From: VXPQ01 sp965117025
Lineage (GTDB): Bacteria; Bacteroidota; Rhodothermia; Rhodothermales; VXPQ01
DNA length: 64,000 bases
Assembly: GCA_965117025.1 (NCBI GenBank)
Contig: OZ220746.1
Location: 806,001-870,000 of the forward strand
Reading direction: 5' to 3'
Below the pieces are notes generated by a model. It worked only from the letters and a program-made list of their open reading frames with translations, had not been told where the DNA came from and made no database searches. Numbering within the stretch: position 1 is the first letter of the stretch; each line of letters opens with the position of its first letter. The translations under genes were made by a program, and so were the position numbers. This document shows positions 8,901 to 18,300 of the stretch, one piece after another.

Positions 8901-9291
8901 GAGGCATCCTGTAGTCCGGGTCGTCGGAACTCAGGCGATGAAAAACCTCGCTCTTTTTCAGACTGCCGGGAACCAGAGCGAATTTGCGGCGGCTTTCGCC
9001 GAGACGCGCAAAAGCGCCGCTTTCGGTGTCGAGCCGGAAATTCGCCGTACGGGCGTTGTCGTCGGGTCCATGGCAGGGGAAACACCGATCGGACAGGATG
9101 GGCTTGACATGGAAATTGAAATCGACCCGCTCCGGCAGTTGGTCCTCACTCTCGGCTATGTCAGCGGGCATATCCAGCCCGCACCCTGCCACATAGAAGC
9201 AACTCAGAAGCAGGGCAACCCGAACAGGCATGGACATGGCAAGCCGAAGAAACATGGGCATGCGGCAGAGCGAGTGTTTACCGTTTTGCAT
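5944..9291 (-). CDS. DUF1549/DUF1553 cytochrome lipoprotein with LamG domain
   Basis: This 1115-residue protein has a lipobox at FYVAGC (Cys37). The planctomycete cytochrome domain at about residues 55-155 has haem site CFPCH (Cys70, Cys73, His74) and a YRMPPAES segment. DUF1549 spans about 180-385 and has a second CxxCH site, CARCH (Cys361, Cys364, His365). A LamG/concanavalin-like domain follows at about 455-690 (FSVSLWFRV, GWNHIVMTYDG, FRVYDRRLT). DUF1553 fills the C terminus (RRGLAEWLTDPDHPLFARV and onward). The family is linked to polysaccharide loci in Planctomycetes, but its reaction is not known. LamG suggests glycan binding. It heads a subcluster with the DUF1501 and DUF2231 genes. 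Confidence 0.92.
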   Translation of the reverse strand: MQNGKHSLCRMPMFLRLAMSMPVRVALLLSCFYVAGCGLDMPADIAESEDQLPERVDFNFHVKPILSDRCFPCHGPDDNARTANFRLDTESGAFARLGESRRKFALVPGSLKKSEVFHRLSSDDPDYRMPPAESNLHVTPEEAAMIFKWIEQGAEYKPHWSFIPPVQPELPEIDDPSWPRNGIDYFILDRLEREGLSPSEEAAKETLIRRVTFDLTGLPPTIDDINAFLTDPGENAYEKVVDRLLASPAYGERMATEWLDVARYADSHGFQDDGLRSMWPWRDWVIEAFNKNLAFDDFVTWQLAGDMLPDPTVEQRLATGFNRNHLQSQEGGIVLEEYRVEYVADRTNTFGTAFLGMTMECARCHDHKFDPISQREYYQLFDFFNSVNESGASPYSGVASPTVILEDEEAKEKLAPLRAEIAAYEEKTAIDNPVFDEGFERWLADFESGQQQVTPQGLVGYYPLDRFEKKVNDNGDETFHLENRLDPDSPGYFWGDIDKLPVSEPGRFDSALVLQGDGFLDMGPNRYYFERNEPFSVSLWFRVVGENVSGPLFTKTAGLFNGRQGYLCVLEEDGTISASVNRVFPDNAIQIKSLDTVSADGWNHIVMTYDGSSRARGLALYLNGERMASEVEVDNLKQSTLFTIDPTTGKPTDPVSAGNLRIGYLGPAAPRLDSVAVDEFRVYDRRLTALEVAAVNGSMDLPGGMADTPAATHADDRRAALRDYYVTTVSPQYAEDFAALTEVRGEENEIVSLLPEVMVMRDMRKPRPTYILDRGQYDAPTQPVERATPVSIMAFAEDLPPNRRGLAEWLTDPDHPLFARVTVNRYWQMYFGNGLVSTPDDFGSQGALPTHPELLDWLATTFVDMDWDVKALQKLIVTSAAYRQSSIAGPDLLEKDPDNTLLARGPSYRMPAEMIRDHALAASGLLVDDIGGPPVKPYQPEGLWKELATRNATEYKQDEGDNLYRRSMYTIWKRTTPPPSMMSFDTSERNICTVRRQSTSTPLQALVLLNDPQYVEASRLLAERLLREEQGGARAQIALGYRLLTSRLPDDEEVELLAGLYEEELSAFEADRGSALDLLSVGEYPRDERFDPAQLAALTVVANTMMNFDEAVIKR

Positions 9292-9360
9292 TCAGATAAT
9301 ATAGGAAATGCGAACGTTCCATGAAGCGTATTCGACAGGTTTCGACCGCCGCGCACATCC

Positions 9361-10452
9361 TTAATCCGGATCGCCTTGCGCGCTGTCGCGAGGCGGATCG
9401 TCCAGGACCGCATCGCCCAAGGCAGTCTGGCGCGCCGTGCTCCGGGCGGCGGCAAACCGTTTGACCAGTTCGTCGGCCATCACACCCAGCAGGATGACCG
9501 CCCCGATAATCGCGAACTCCAGCTGGGTCGGGATGCCGAGAATGTTTATGGCGTTGTAGAGCACCCGCAGGACAGCCGCCCCGATTACCACGCCCAGGAT
9601 GGAACCCTCTCCTCCACGCAGGCTGCATCCGCCCAATACCGCCGCGGCAATGGCGTACAGTTCATAAAAGTTGCCATGAACAGCCGGTTGCACCGAGTTG
9701 ACGTCCAGCGCGAAAAGCACCCCTCCGATGCCGGCCGTCCCGGCGCCGAAAACATAGGCCAGGATCACCATGCGATCCGTATTGATCCCGCTGAAACGCG
9801 CGGCTTCTTCGTTGTGCCCCAGCGCCAGCATGTATCGCCCCCACACGGTGTAGTTGAGAAACAGGCCCGCCAGCACCGCCAGCACGATCAGCACCAGAAA
9901 AGGCATCGGCAAACCGAACGTGTCGGTCAATGGAAGACGGCCAATGGCAAGCTGACGCAATCCTTCGAACTCGCCGCCAAACCCCTGGGTCTGGTCACCG
10001 CTGATCCAGCGGGCGATCCCGCGATAAAACAGCAGACCGCACAACGTCACCACAAAGGGTTGAAGGTTCATCCTGGTCACCAGGACGCCGTGCAACAGGC
10101 CCAAACCCAGCGAAACCAGCAGCACCGCGGTCAGGGCCAGAGGAACGGACCACCCCTGCGCCACCAGGAACATGGGAAGCAACACGCCGACCAGACCCAC
10201 CACCGACCCGACCGACAGGTCGATGCCGCCCGTAATGATGACAAAGGCCGCCCCTATGCTGATAATGCCGAACAGGCCCGTCCAGCGCAGGGTGTTTTGC
10301 AGGTTATAAGCCGTGAGAAAGTTGGGTTCGAGCAGCGCCGTGAAGAGGAACACGGCAATGAGAAGCCCACCGATGCCAAGGATGTGTTTCATACGGGGCG
10401 CAGGGCGAATTTCGAACGATAAAACTCTTTGACGATACGCACGATGGATCAC
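9361..10452 (-). CDS. Ribose-type sugar ABC transporter permease
   Basis: This is a 363-residue inner-membrane permease of the RbsC/BPD_transp_2 family with roughly nine hydrophobic segments. Characteristic stretches are ITGGIDLSVGSVVGL, YTVWGRYMLALGHNEEAARFSGI and GGCSLRGGEGSILGVVIGA. It forms the membrane channel for the ATPase and binding protein encoded just upstream. The start at 10452 overlaps the ATPase stop by 4 bp (ATGA), a sign of tight coupling. The hydrophilic C-terminal tail of about 30 residues (SARQTALGDAVLDDPPRDSA) is longer than usual for RbsC. The substrate is a pentose, hexose or similar sugar; the sequence does not say which. Confidence 0.92.
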   Translation of the reverse strand: MIHRAYRQRVLSFEIRPAPRMKHILGIGGLLIAVFLFTALLEPNFLTAYNLQNTLRWTGLFGIISIGAAFVIITGGIDLSVGSVVGLVGVLLPMFLVAQGWSVPLALTAVLLVSLGLGLLHGVLVTRMNLQPFVVTLCGLLFYRGIARWISGDQTQGFGGEFEGLRQLAIGRLPLTDTFGLPMPFLVLIVLAVLAGLFLNYTVWGRYMLALGHNEEAARFSGINTDRMVILAYVFGAGTAGIGGVLFALDVNSVQPAVHGNFYELYAIAAAVLGGCSLRGGEGSILGVVIGAAVLRVLYNAINILGIPTQLEFAIIGAVILLGVMADELVKRFAAARSTARQTALGDAVLDDPPRDSAQGDPD

Positions 10453-11966
10453 TCCCTGGTCAACGCATCGTCGCCGCCCGTGGCCAGATGCATGACGGCT
10501 GCCTCGCTCATCGCGTCCCGGTCCAGTTCACCTGTGATACGGCCTTCATGCATGACCAGAACGCGGTCGGACATCCTGAGGATCTCTTCCAGCTCGCTAC
10601 TGACGAAGAGCATGGCGATTCCTTCGCCCGCCAGCGTTTCCATCATCTGATATATTTCCTGTTTGGCGCCGATATCGATGCCGCGCGTAGGTTCATCCAG
10701 CAGCAACACCCGCGGCCGGAGCGAGAGCCACTTGCCCAACACCGCTTTTTGCTGGTTCCCCCCTGAAAGTAACCCTGCCGGCCGGGTATCGGTTGGGGTT
10801 TTTATCGCAAGCGCCTCGATCATCCGGCGGGAATCTTCCACTTCCCGGCGTCGATTGAGCCATCCTCCGATCCGCTGGTGACGCCGAAGTCCGGCCAGTG
10901 TCAGGTTATGCCGGAGCGCCAGCTCGAGCACAAGACCCTGTTGTTTCCGGTCTTCGGGGACCAGCGCCAGTCCGGCTGCAATGGCGTCGCTCACGCGCTG
11001 AAAAGCGACCTCTTTTCCGGCCACCTCGATGCGTCCCCCCAACGCCCGGTCGATCCCGAACAAGACCCGCAGAAGCTCGGTGCGGCCGGCCCCGACGAGA
11101 CCGGCCAACCCGACGATTTCGCCTGCCTGGAGGTTGAACGTCAAGGGGCAGTCGGGCCAGGCCGGGGTCACGAGGGCATCCACCTTCAGCGCCGTCGATC
11201 CAATGGGATGCGTCGTCCGGGCATAAAACCGGGAAACATCCCGGCCGACCATCTTTTGGACCATCGCCTCATGCGTAATCTCTTCGCGGGCCAGTTCGCC
11301 GGCGTTTTCGCCGTCACGCAATACCAGTACCCTGTCCGACATCGCCTCTACTTCCTGAAGCCGGTGGGACACATAAATAATGCTTACGCCTTTGGATCGA
11401 AGATCGTCGATGACCTCAAAGAGCACGCTTGCCTCGCTCACCGACAAGCTGGAAGTCGGTTCATCCATGATCAGGATCCGCGCATCGGCCGAGAGGGCTT
11501 TGGCGATCTCAACCAATTGCCGGCGCCCTATGGAGAGATGCTGTAGCCGCATCTTCGGGGAGATGGCCAACCCGACACGCGCCAGCACATGTTCGGAGGC
11601 CTCGAAAATCCGGCGCTGGTCCATCCATCCGAGACGCCCGGGCTCGCGCCCCAGAAAAATATTGCCCCCCACGCTGAGGTTGTCCGCCAGGTTGAGTTCC
11701 TGGTGGATCAGCGCGACCCCGAGTTCGGCGGCGCGGCTGCTGGTGGAAATCGTGACCTGACGGCCTTCCAGCGCGATCCGGCCCGCATGAGGCTGCTGGA
11801 TGCCAGCCAGAATCTTCATCAACGTGCTCTTGCCCGCCCCATTCTCGCCGACGACCGAAAGGACTTCACCCCGATCGAGATACATATCCACGGCTCGCAG
11901 CGCGACGACGCCGGGAAAATACCTGGTTATGCCCTGCGCGGACAAAAGAGGGGCGACGGCGCCCAT
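10449..11966 (-). CDS. Sugar ABC transporter ATP-binding protein (double ATPase)
   Basis: The product is a 505-residue protein of the RbsA/XylG/MglA type, with two ATP-binding cassettes in one chain. The first has Walker A GENGAGKSTLMK, signature LSIGRRQLVEIAKAL and Walker B ILIMDEPTSS. The second has LVGAGRTELLR (a degenerate Walker A, normal for the second cassette), LSGGNQQKAVLGKWL and VLLLDEPTRGIDIGAK. I chose the ATG at 11966: the frame is open further upstream to 12284, but the added sequence is arginine/serine-rich shadow inside the binding-protein gene. The start lies 1 bp after the binding-protein stop, and the stop overlaps the permease start by 4 bp. Confidence 0.93.
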   Translation of the reverse strand: MGAVAPLLSAQGITRYFPGVVALRAVDMYLDRGEVLSVVGENGAGKSTLMKILAGIQQPHAGRIALEGRQVTISTSSRAAELGVALIHQELNLADNLSVGGNIFLGREPGRLGWMDQRRIFEASEHVLARVGLAISPKMRLQHLSIGRRQLVEIAKALSADARILIMDEPTSSLSVSEASVLFEVIDDLRSKGVSIIYVSHRLQEVEAMSDRVLVLRDGENAGELAREEITHEAMVQKMVGRDVSRFYARTTHPIGSTALKVDALVTPAWPDCPLTFNLQAGEIVGLAGLVGAGRTELLRVLFGIDRALGGRIEVAGKEVAFQRVSDAIAAGLALVPEDRKQQGLVLELALRHNLTLAGLRRHQRIGGWLNRRREVEDSRRMIEALAIKTPTDTRPAGLLSGGNQQKAVLGKWLSLRPRVLLLDEPTRGIDIGAKQEIYQMMETLAGEGIAMLFVSSELEEILRMSDRVLVMHEGRITGELDRDAMSEAAVMHLATGGDDALTRE

Positions 11967-11967
11967 A

Positions 11968-12990
11968 TCAGTTCGCTTCTTCGCCCAGAAGCCGCTTGGT
12001 CTCGGCCCGGAAACCATCCACATTCTCCGCGGTGATTTCGCGCGCCGGAATGTGGATGATCTGGCTCTCGGGCAATACCGAACGGTCGCCGCGAGCCAGT
12101 GCGGCAAGCACGCGCACCGACTCATAGCCGTAGCGGTACGGGTTCTGCACGATCGTTCCGGCAATCGCGCCGTCCTTGATGGCTTGCAAGGTGATATCGT
12201 CCTCATCGAAGCCGACAATGGCAACCTGATCGAGCTTGCCGGCCTCGCGCACGGCCTCCAGTATCTGGGGCGGGTTGTACACAAACAGACCTATCATGCC
12301 GTCGATATCCGGGTAGCGGGCGAGGGCTTCCTCGACCTGGGACTTGGCGCGCGCAAAATCAAACCCGTCGACACGGGTGTCGAGTATCGTGAAGGTATCG
12401 CCCTCGATCACCTCGTCCACCGGATCCCGGCGCGTGGGGTCATGCGAGCGATCGAGCAATTCGTCAATGACGCCCTGCCGTCGCAAATCGGAGTTGAGTT
12501 GGCCCAACAGGCCTATGAAGAGCACCACCTCGCCTCCTTCCGGCATGGCCTTTTTAAGCAATCGACCGCACATGCGTCCGGCATCGTAGTTGTCCATGCC
12601 TATGTAGACAAGGCGGTCGCTTTCGGGCGCATCCGAGTCGTGCGTGATCAAATGCGTGTTGGCGGCGATTTCGGCCAGCAGACCGGCCTGATTCTGGGGA
12701 TCGCTGGGTGTAATAGCGATGCCGTCGACCTGGCGCGCCAGGAGATCCTGCACCATGCGCTTTTGCCCGGCTACGCCGTCGGGAGGCATCATCACGGCGA
12801 CATCCACCTCGAATTCCTCCGCCGCATCGCGTGCGCCTCGCTCGGCAAAGACCCAAAACGAAGCGATGCCGTTGGTAACGAAGCCCACGGTGGGGCGCTC
12901 GCCGCCGTCTCTGCCCTGGCCGCACCCCTGCATCACGAGCATACCCGCCACGAGGACAACCAGTGCGTTCCCGTACTTGAAAAGGTTCAT
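11968..12990 (-). CDS. Sugar ABC transporter substrate-binding lipoprotein
   Basis: This is a 340-residue periplasmic binding protein of the RbsB/Peripla_BP_4 type with an N-terminal lipobox near VMQGC (Cys23), so it is probably anchored as a lipoprotein. The mature part has the expected pattern: VGFVTNGIASFWVFAERGARDAA, then GIAITPSDP, LITHDSDAPES, and VAIVGFDEDDITLQAIKDG. It delivers a sugar or sugar-like ligand to the permease and double ATPase that follow in the same operon. The ligand cannot be told from sequence alone. The neighbouring GH116-like glycosidase and SDR suggest a monosaccharide released outside the cytoplasm. Confidence 0.92.
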   Translation of the reverse strand: MNLFKYGNALVVLVAGMLVMQGCGQGRDGGERPTVGFVTNGIASFWVFAERGARDAAEEFEVDVAVMMPPDGVAGQKRMVQDLLARQVDGIAITPSDPQNQAGLLAEIAANTHLITHDSDAPESDRLVYIGMDNYDAGRMCGRLLKKAMPEGGEVVLFIGLLGQLNSDLRRQGVIDELLDRSHDPTRRDPVDEVIEGDTFTILDTRVDGFDFARAKSQVEEALARYPDIDGMIGLFVYNPPQILEAVREAGKLDQVAIVGFDEDDITLQAIKDGAIAGTIVQNPYRYGYESVRVLAALARGDRSVLPESQIIHIPAREITAENVDGFRAETKRLLGEEAN

Positions 12991-13086
12991 GGCTCGTGTG
13001 AAAAGGTTTGGTCCGGTGAAAGCTGTATATGCGCATCGCGCCTGGTGATTCGAAGACAGCTGCGCGATGGGGTCCGGGAAGGCCCG

Positions 13087-13845
13087 CTATATTCCAAAGG
13101 ATCGCCCCCCGTTGATGGTGAGAAACTGCCCGGTGACAAAGGAGGCTTCATCGCTGGCGTAATACACCACGGCGCCGGCCACGTCCTCCGGAACGCCCCA
13201 CCTGCCCATCGGGATCGTCTTGAAGTAGGTATCCTTCATTTTCTGCGGATCCTTGGCGTGGCGCTCGACGGGAATCCAGCCGGGGGAAATCATGTTGACC
13301 GTAATGCCGTACGGAGCCAGCTCGCTGGCAAGGCTGCGCGAGAACCCCACTTGTCCTCCTTTGGCCGCCACATAGGCCGTGAACGGCGCCACCCCAAGCG
13401 AATACACCTCGCTGATGATGTTTACAATGCGGCCCCAGCGCTGGCGCTTCATGTGCGGCAGGCAGGCCCGGCTGAGCAGGTACGGACTCTTGATGAAAAA
13501 ATCGAGCATCTCCTGGTATAATTCCCAGTCGTAGGCCTCGATAGGCTTCTGGGGTTGATCGGGCGTAGCATTAGGTACGAGTATGTCAATGGGTCCAAGA
13601 TCGGCTTCAACCTGCCGGACTAACCCTTGCACATGTTCCTCGTCCGTGATATCGGCCCGTACGAGCACGCCGGCGCCGCCGGCGGCTTTGAACGCGTCAA
13701 AGGTCGCCTCGGCACGGGATTCGTTGTGATAATAGTTGAACGCCACGCGGGCCCCGGCCTGACCCAGTGCAAAGGCAATTTCCTTGCCCAACCCTGTCGA
13801 ACTGCCGGAAACCAGGGCTACCCGGTTTGTAAGTGAAAACGCCAT
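13087..13845 (-). CDS. SDR-family oxidoreductase
   Basis: This 252-residue cytoplasmic NAD(P)-dependent dehydrogenase belongs to the classical short-chain family. The cofactor loop is SGSSTGLGKE (residues 13-22). The catalytic triad is Ser145, Tyr158 and Lys162 (ISEVYSLG and YVAAKGG). The usual NNAG motif is replaced by PNAT (residues 91-94), a departure that may affect the active-site asparagine position. The C terminus (VVYYASDEASFVTGQFLTINGG) is typical. It sits between the DUF1501 gene and the sugar transporter genes on the same strand, so oxidation of an imported sugar is a fair guess. The substrate is unknown. Confidence 0.88.
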   Translation of the reverse strand: MAFSLTNRVALVSGSSTGLGKEIAFALGQAGARVAFNYYHNESRAEATFDAFKAAGGAGVLVRADITDEEHVQGLVRQVEADLGPIDILVPNATPDQPQKPIEAYDWELYQEMLDFFIKSPYLLSRACLPHMKRQRWGRIVNIISEVYSLGVAPFTAYVAAKGGQVGFSRSLASELAPYGITVNMISPGWIPVERHAKDPQKMKDTYFKTIPMGRWGVPEDVAGAVVYYASDEASFVTGQFLTINGGRSFGI

Positions 13846-13907
13846 AATCCGTTCGGGAGAGCCAACCTGGTCCGGTCAAAGCCACGCGGCATATACAAGG
13901 ATACTCC

Positions 13908-15359
13908 TCACGCCAGCACCGCGTCGATCAAGTGACCATGCACATCGGTCAGACGGATGTCGCGCCCGCTGAACCGGTACGTGAGCCGCTCGTGGTCCAT
14001 GCCCAACAGGTGCAACATCGTCGCGTGCAAATCGTGGATCGTGGTAGGCTTGTCCACTACACGGTACCCGTATTCGTCTGTGGCACCGTAAACCACACCC
14101 TTTTTAATGCCTCCTCCCGCAAGCCAGATACTGAACGCCGACGGATTGTGGTCCCGCCCGTCCGTACCCTGCGCGAACGGCGTCCGTCCAAACTCGCCGG
14201 CCCAGACCACGAGGGTCTCCTCCAGCAAACCGCGTGCTTTCATATCCTTCAGAAGCCCTGCAATAGGTTGATCCACCGCATGAGCGTTGTGTTCGTGCCC
14301 CTCTTTCAGCTTGGCATGCTGATCCCACCGGTCGGATTCGCAGCGCGGGCATGTCAATTCGATGAACCGCACGCCCCGCTCAACGAGACGCCGCGCCAAC
14401 AGGCACTGCGCGCCGTAGCTCCGCGTATGCGGATCGTCGGACTCCATCCCGTAGAGCCTCTTTGTGGCCCGTGTTTCACCTGAGAGGTCGGTAAGTTCGG
14501 GTACCGAGGCCTGCATCCGGAAGGCCAGCTCGTAGTTCGTGATCGCCGACTCGACCTGATCGGCATGCCCGATGCGACCCAGGAGCCGCTCGTCCGTCTG
14601 GCTCATCAGTTTCAGCTTCTGACGCTGCAACTCCGACGTGGGTTCGAGAGGAACGATGTTGGCGAGCGGAACGTCGCCGGCCTTGAAAATCGACCCCTGA
14701 TACGAAGCCGGAAGAAAACCGCTGTTGAAGTTGTCGAGCCCGCCTGGCGGAATCAGCCCCCCGTCCAGCACCACGTAGCCGGGCAGGTCCTGGTTTTCAG
14801 TGCCGAGTCCATAGGTAACCCAGGAACCCATCGACGGACGGCCCTGAAGTCCGATACCGGTATGCAGGAAGTAGTTGGCATTCGTGTGCTCCGGAAAGTC
14901 GGCCACCATGGACCGAATAACCGCCAGATCGTCGGCGCAACTTCCGATGTGAGGAAAAAGCTCGCTAACAGGAAGGCCGCTCTCGCCATAGCGTTTGAAT
15001 TCCCAGGGGCTTTTAAAGATGGTGCCTATATCGTTAAACTGCGTGGCGTCCACCTTGAACTTGTCGTATGGATTCTGGCCATGCTCGCGAGCCAGACGCG
15101 GTTTGGGATCGAAGCTGTCGACCTGGGAAACCCCGCCGTCCATGTAAAGAAAGATCACGCTCCGCACCCTGGGGACATGATGCGGCGCCTGTGGCGCGAA
15201 CGGATTGGCGTCGGGCAACTGCCGCTCGTTGGCAAGCGCCCGACCGAATGCGGGGGCGCCCATCAGACCCATTAGTGCAACCGACCCGAAGCCGTTGCGG
15301 CACAGGGTCAACATCTCGCGCCGGGTCATTGGGCAAGTAAGACTATGTGACTTGCTCAT
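13908..15359 (-). CDS. DUF1501 protein (second copy)
   Basis: This 483-residue DUF1501 protein is a paralogue of the one at 4446-5903. An N-terminal signal with RR (TRREMLTLCRNGFGSVALMG) suggests Tat export. Shared motifs are FLYMDGGVSQVDSFDPKP, DRWDQHAKL, WAGEFGRTPFAQG, and DGRDHNPSAFSIWLAGGGIKKG. The gene overlaps the DUF1549/DUF1553 stop by 4 bp (ATGA), which indicates coupled translation of the pair. It also has the closing segment RLTDVHGHLIDAVL shared with the first copy. The enzymatic role is not established for the family. Confidence 0.9.
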   Translation of the reverse strand: MSKSHSLTCPMTRREMLTLCRNGFGSVALMGLMGAPAFGRALANERQLPDANPFAPQAPHHVPRVRSVIFLYMDGGVSQVDSFDPKPRLAREHGQNPYDKFKVDATQFNDIGTIFKSPWEFKRYGESGLPVSELFPHIGSCADDLAVIRSMVADFPEHTNANYFLHTGIGLQGRPSMGSWVTYGLGTENQDLPGYVVLDGGLIPPGGLDNFNSGFLPASYQGSIFKAGDVPLANIVPLEPTSELQRQKLKLMSQTDERLLGRIGHADQVESAITNYELAFRMQASVPELTDLSGETRATKRLYGMESDDPHTRSYGAQCLLARRLVERGVRFIELTCPRCESDRWDQHAKLKEGHEHNAHAVDQPIAGLLKDMKARGLLEETLVVWAGEFGRTPFAQGTDGRDHNPSAFSIWLAGGGIKKGVVYGATDEYGYRVVDKPTTIHDLHATMLHLLGMDHERLTYRFSGRDIRLTDVHGHLIDAVLA

Positions 15360-18300
15360 GAGACCAGGTAGATGAATTCTTTAAGGTTCAGTACTACGTG
15401 GCAATAGGCAGCCCAGGACCTCAAATCGTCGAAAGCCTCTTGCTCCGAGAGCCCATAGCCATTGGCCTGTTGACGGATAAATGCGATCGCATTGTCCCGT
15501 TCTTCTTCAGTGGGAAGCCGGGACAAAGCCGTCAGGTAAATATGGTCTATCTTCTCATCAACGTCAAGACCTTGCAGGGCCACGAGGTTGCCGGCCCAAA
15601 CGGCGGCCTGCTGAACCACCAGGGAATCGTTGAGCATCGTCAGCGACTGGGCCGGCACGTTGGTGGCGTTGCGCTTGCCGAACGTGGAAAAAGGTATGGG
15701 CATATCGAAGACGAGCATCATGGGCGAGAGAAAGTTTCGCCGAATGGCGAGATAGATGCTGCGGCGCCCTGCGCCGTCGAGTGGACCCGATGCCTTCGGA
15801 CGACCGCGACCTTCCATAAACTCCGTCAAATGAATGGGCACCGGCTCGCCGTACATCCTCGTATCGAGGCGACCTGAGACCGTCAGGATTGCATCGCGGA
15901 TGGCTTCCGCTTCGAGCCGGCGTACGGGATAATGGCGCCAGAACAAATTTTCCGGGTCGACCTCGGCGGCCTGTACATCCGCCTGCGTCGATTGACGAAA
16001 CGTATGGGAGCGAACCATTTCACGAATCATGGACTTGACGGACCACCCCTGCTCGACAAAGCGAAGCGCCAGGTAGTCCAGCAAGGCCGGATGTGTCGGC
16101 AGCTTGCCCTGCGCGCCGAAGTTGTCCACCGTCTCTACAAGACCGCGCCCGAAAACGTGATGCCAGATACGATTCGCCATCACGCGGGCGGTCAGGGGAT
16201 TTTCAGGATTGGCGATGGCCCGGGCCAGTTCCAGCCGCCCGCTCGCTGTGGTGGTGAAGGGGGCGCCATCGGGATCCAATGCAGTCAGGAAACGGTGCGG
16301 GACGGGATCCTCTGCAAGCATCTGGTAGCTTCCCCGTTCAAAGACGGGGCTGTGGACGGCATCGCCATCGGTCACCCCTGCAAAGCGGGCCGGCTCGTCA
16401 AGACGGGTCTTTACCTCCTCGATTTGCGCGATCAATGGCGCTACGGGATCCAGGGAGGCGTCAAGGAGACCCTGCCGCAGGGAAGCGTTCAGAAGAGCGA
16501 CCTGAGCGGCTTCGGCCTGCCCGGAAGCCCATGCGCGGACAGCCTGTTGGACCGCATCGGGAGGCGCTCCGCTCGATGAGGAATAATGCAAGGCCATATC
16601 CGGCAATTCCCCGGTGTACGCCACGGCGTAGGCGACTTCGATATACGCAGAATCGCCCGCGACAAGATGATGATTCTCGCTGACGTGCCGGCCCTTTTCG
16701 TAGATACCCGCCAACAACTCCACATAGGCTTTCCGGCCGCGCCACATACCCACGTCGAAATGGTGCAGTCTCATATCCGAATCCTTCACCACCTGCTCAA
16801 GTCCGCCGTAAATGGGATTCTGGATGAGCTGAAAATTGTCGACAACGATGCGAAGGGTCGATTGGCGCCCCGCCGCCATGACGGCAATGGTGTCGTGCTC
16901 GATGACAAACGTGGGGGACCGCAGCGCACCCGGGATCCCCCTCGTCCAGCGCTGACTCGACGCCACGCCGAAAGCCAGACTGTCCAGCGTCATCTCCCTT
17001 CGATCCAGGACGGGCTCGCCCATCACCGGGCTGCTTCCGAAAGCCGGCTCGTGCGCAAGCCACCCGTCGAAACGGCCATGGCGGAAATCTCCAAGAACAC
17101 GGAAAGAAGAGGGGTCATCCCCCTGCGAAACCGGTCCGGACGACTCGTCTGCACGGTCCTCCTGCGGGGGGAAACGCAGCGCAGCCTGCCGCACCGGCGC
17201 CTCCGCCAACTCTCCCAGCCACCCGTCGGCAAGACGCTGGCGCATTTCGTTTTTGAGAGCCTTGATCGAGTCCAGGCGCGCCGTAAAATCGACAGGAAGC
17301 AACGACGTCGGGGCAAAACGGGTGCTCTCGAAAATGCCGTAGAGCGAATAATAATCGGTCGTTGGAATAGGATCGAACTTGTGATCGTGACAGCGGGCGC
17401 AGGCCACGGTCAACCCTTGAAACGTTTTGCTCGTGACGTCAATGATGTTGTCGATTCGATCGGCCTCGTCCTGACGCACATCTACCGGGCTGTGCGTGCC
17501 CTCGCCCAGCGCATAAAAAGCCGTTCCCAGCGCCGACTCGTCAAATCCCCGCTCGGGATGCCTGCGGGGCGTCTCCAGCATGTCCCCTGCCAGATGCTCC
17601 GCTACGAACCGGTCGTACGGCACATCGGCGTTGAAGGCGCGAATAAGGTAGTCCCGATAGCGCCAGCTCCCCTGAATCGTGTAGTCGAACTCGTGGCCTC
17701 TGGCATCCGCATAGCGAACGAGATCCATCCAGTGCCGCGCCCAGCGTTCTCCAAAATGGGGAGAAGCCAGAAAACGGTCAACCAGCCTTTCATAGGCGTC
17801 CGGAGACTCGTCGGCAACAAAAGCCCGTACCTCCTCCGGCGATGGGGGCAGCCCGGTCAGAACATAGGACAGGCGGCGAATGAGCGCCTCCCTGGATGCA
17901 GGCGGAGCCGGCTTCAGTCCTGCACCCGAAAGCCGGGCGCCGATAAAACGGTCGATGGCGCCCGTGGCCGGCCAGCCGGCAGGGACCTCCGGCACGTCGG
18001 ATTTTTCGGGGGCAATGAATGACCAGTGCTCCTTGTATTCAGCGCCCTGCTTGATCCATCGCTTGAGTAGCGCGATCTCGCGAGAATCGAGCGTTTTTTT
18101 GACCTCCTTCGCAGGCATGCGTACCTCGGGATCTTCCGCAGTGATGCGCTGCACCAGCAGACTTCGGCGGGTATTCCCGGGTACGATGGCGCGTCCACCC
18201 CCTTCCAGCCGGGCCGTGGCATGTTCGCGGAGGTCCAGCCGCAGGTCCGCCTCCCGCGTGCTCACGTCAGGGCCATGACACAAAAAACAGTTATTCGAGA

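Noticed and set aside
11967..12284. N-terminal extension of the sugar ATPase frame
   Set aside because: It is an Arg/Ser-rich shadow of the binding-protein gene; the conserved ATPase begins at the ATG at 11966, 1 bp after the preceding stop.
16586..18022. 478-codon plus-strand frame within the second DUF1549 gene
   Set aside because: The minus-strand product has two CxxCH sites and full family similarity, so the plus-strand frame is antisense.
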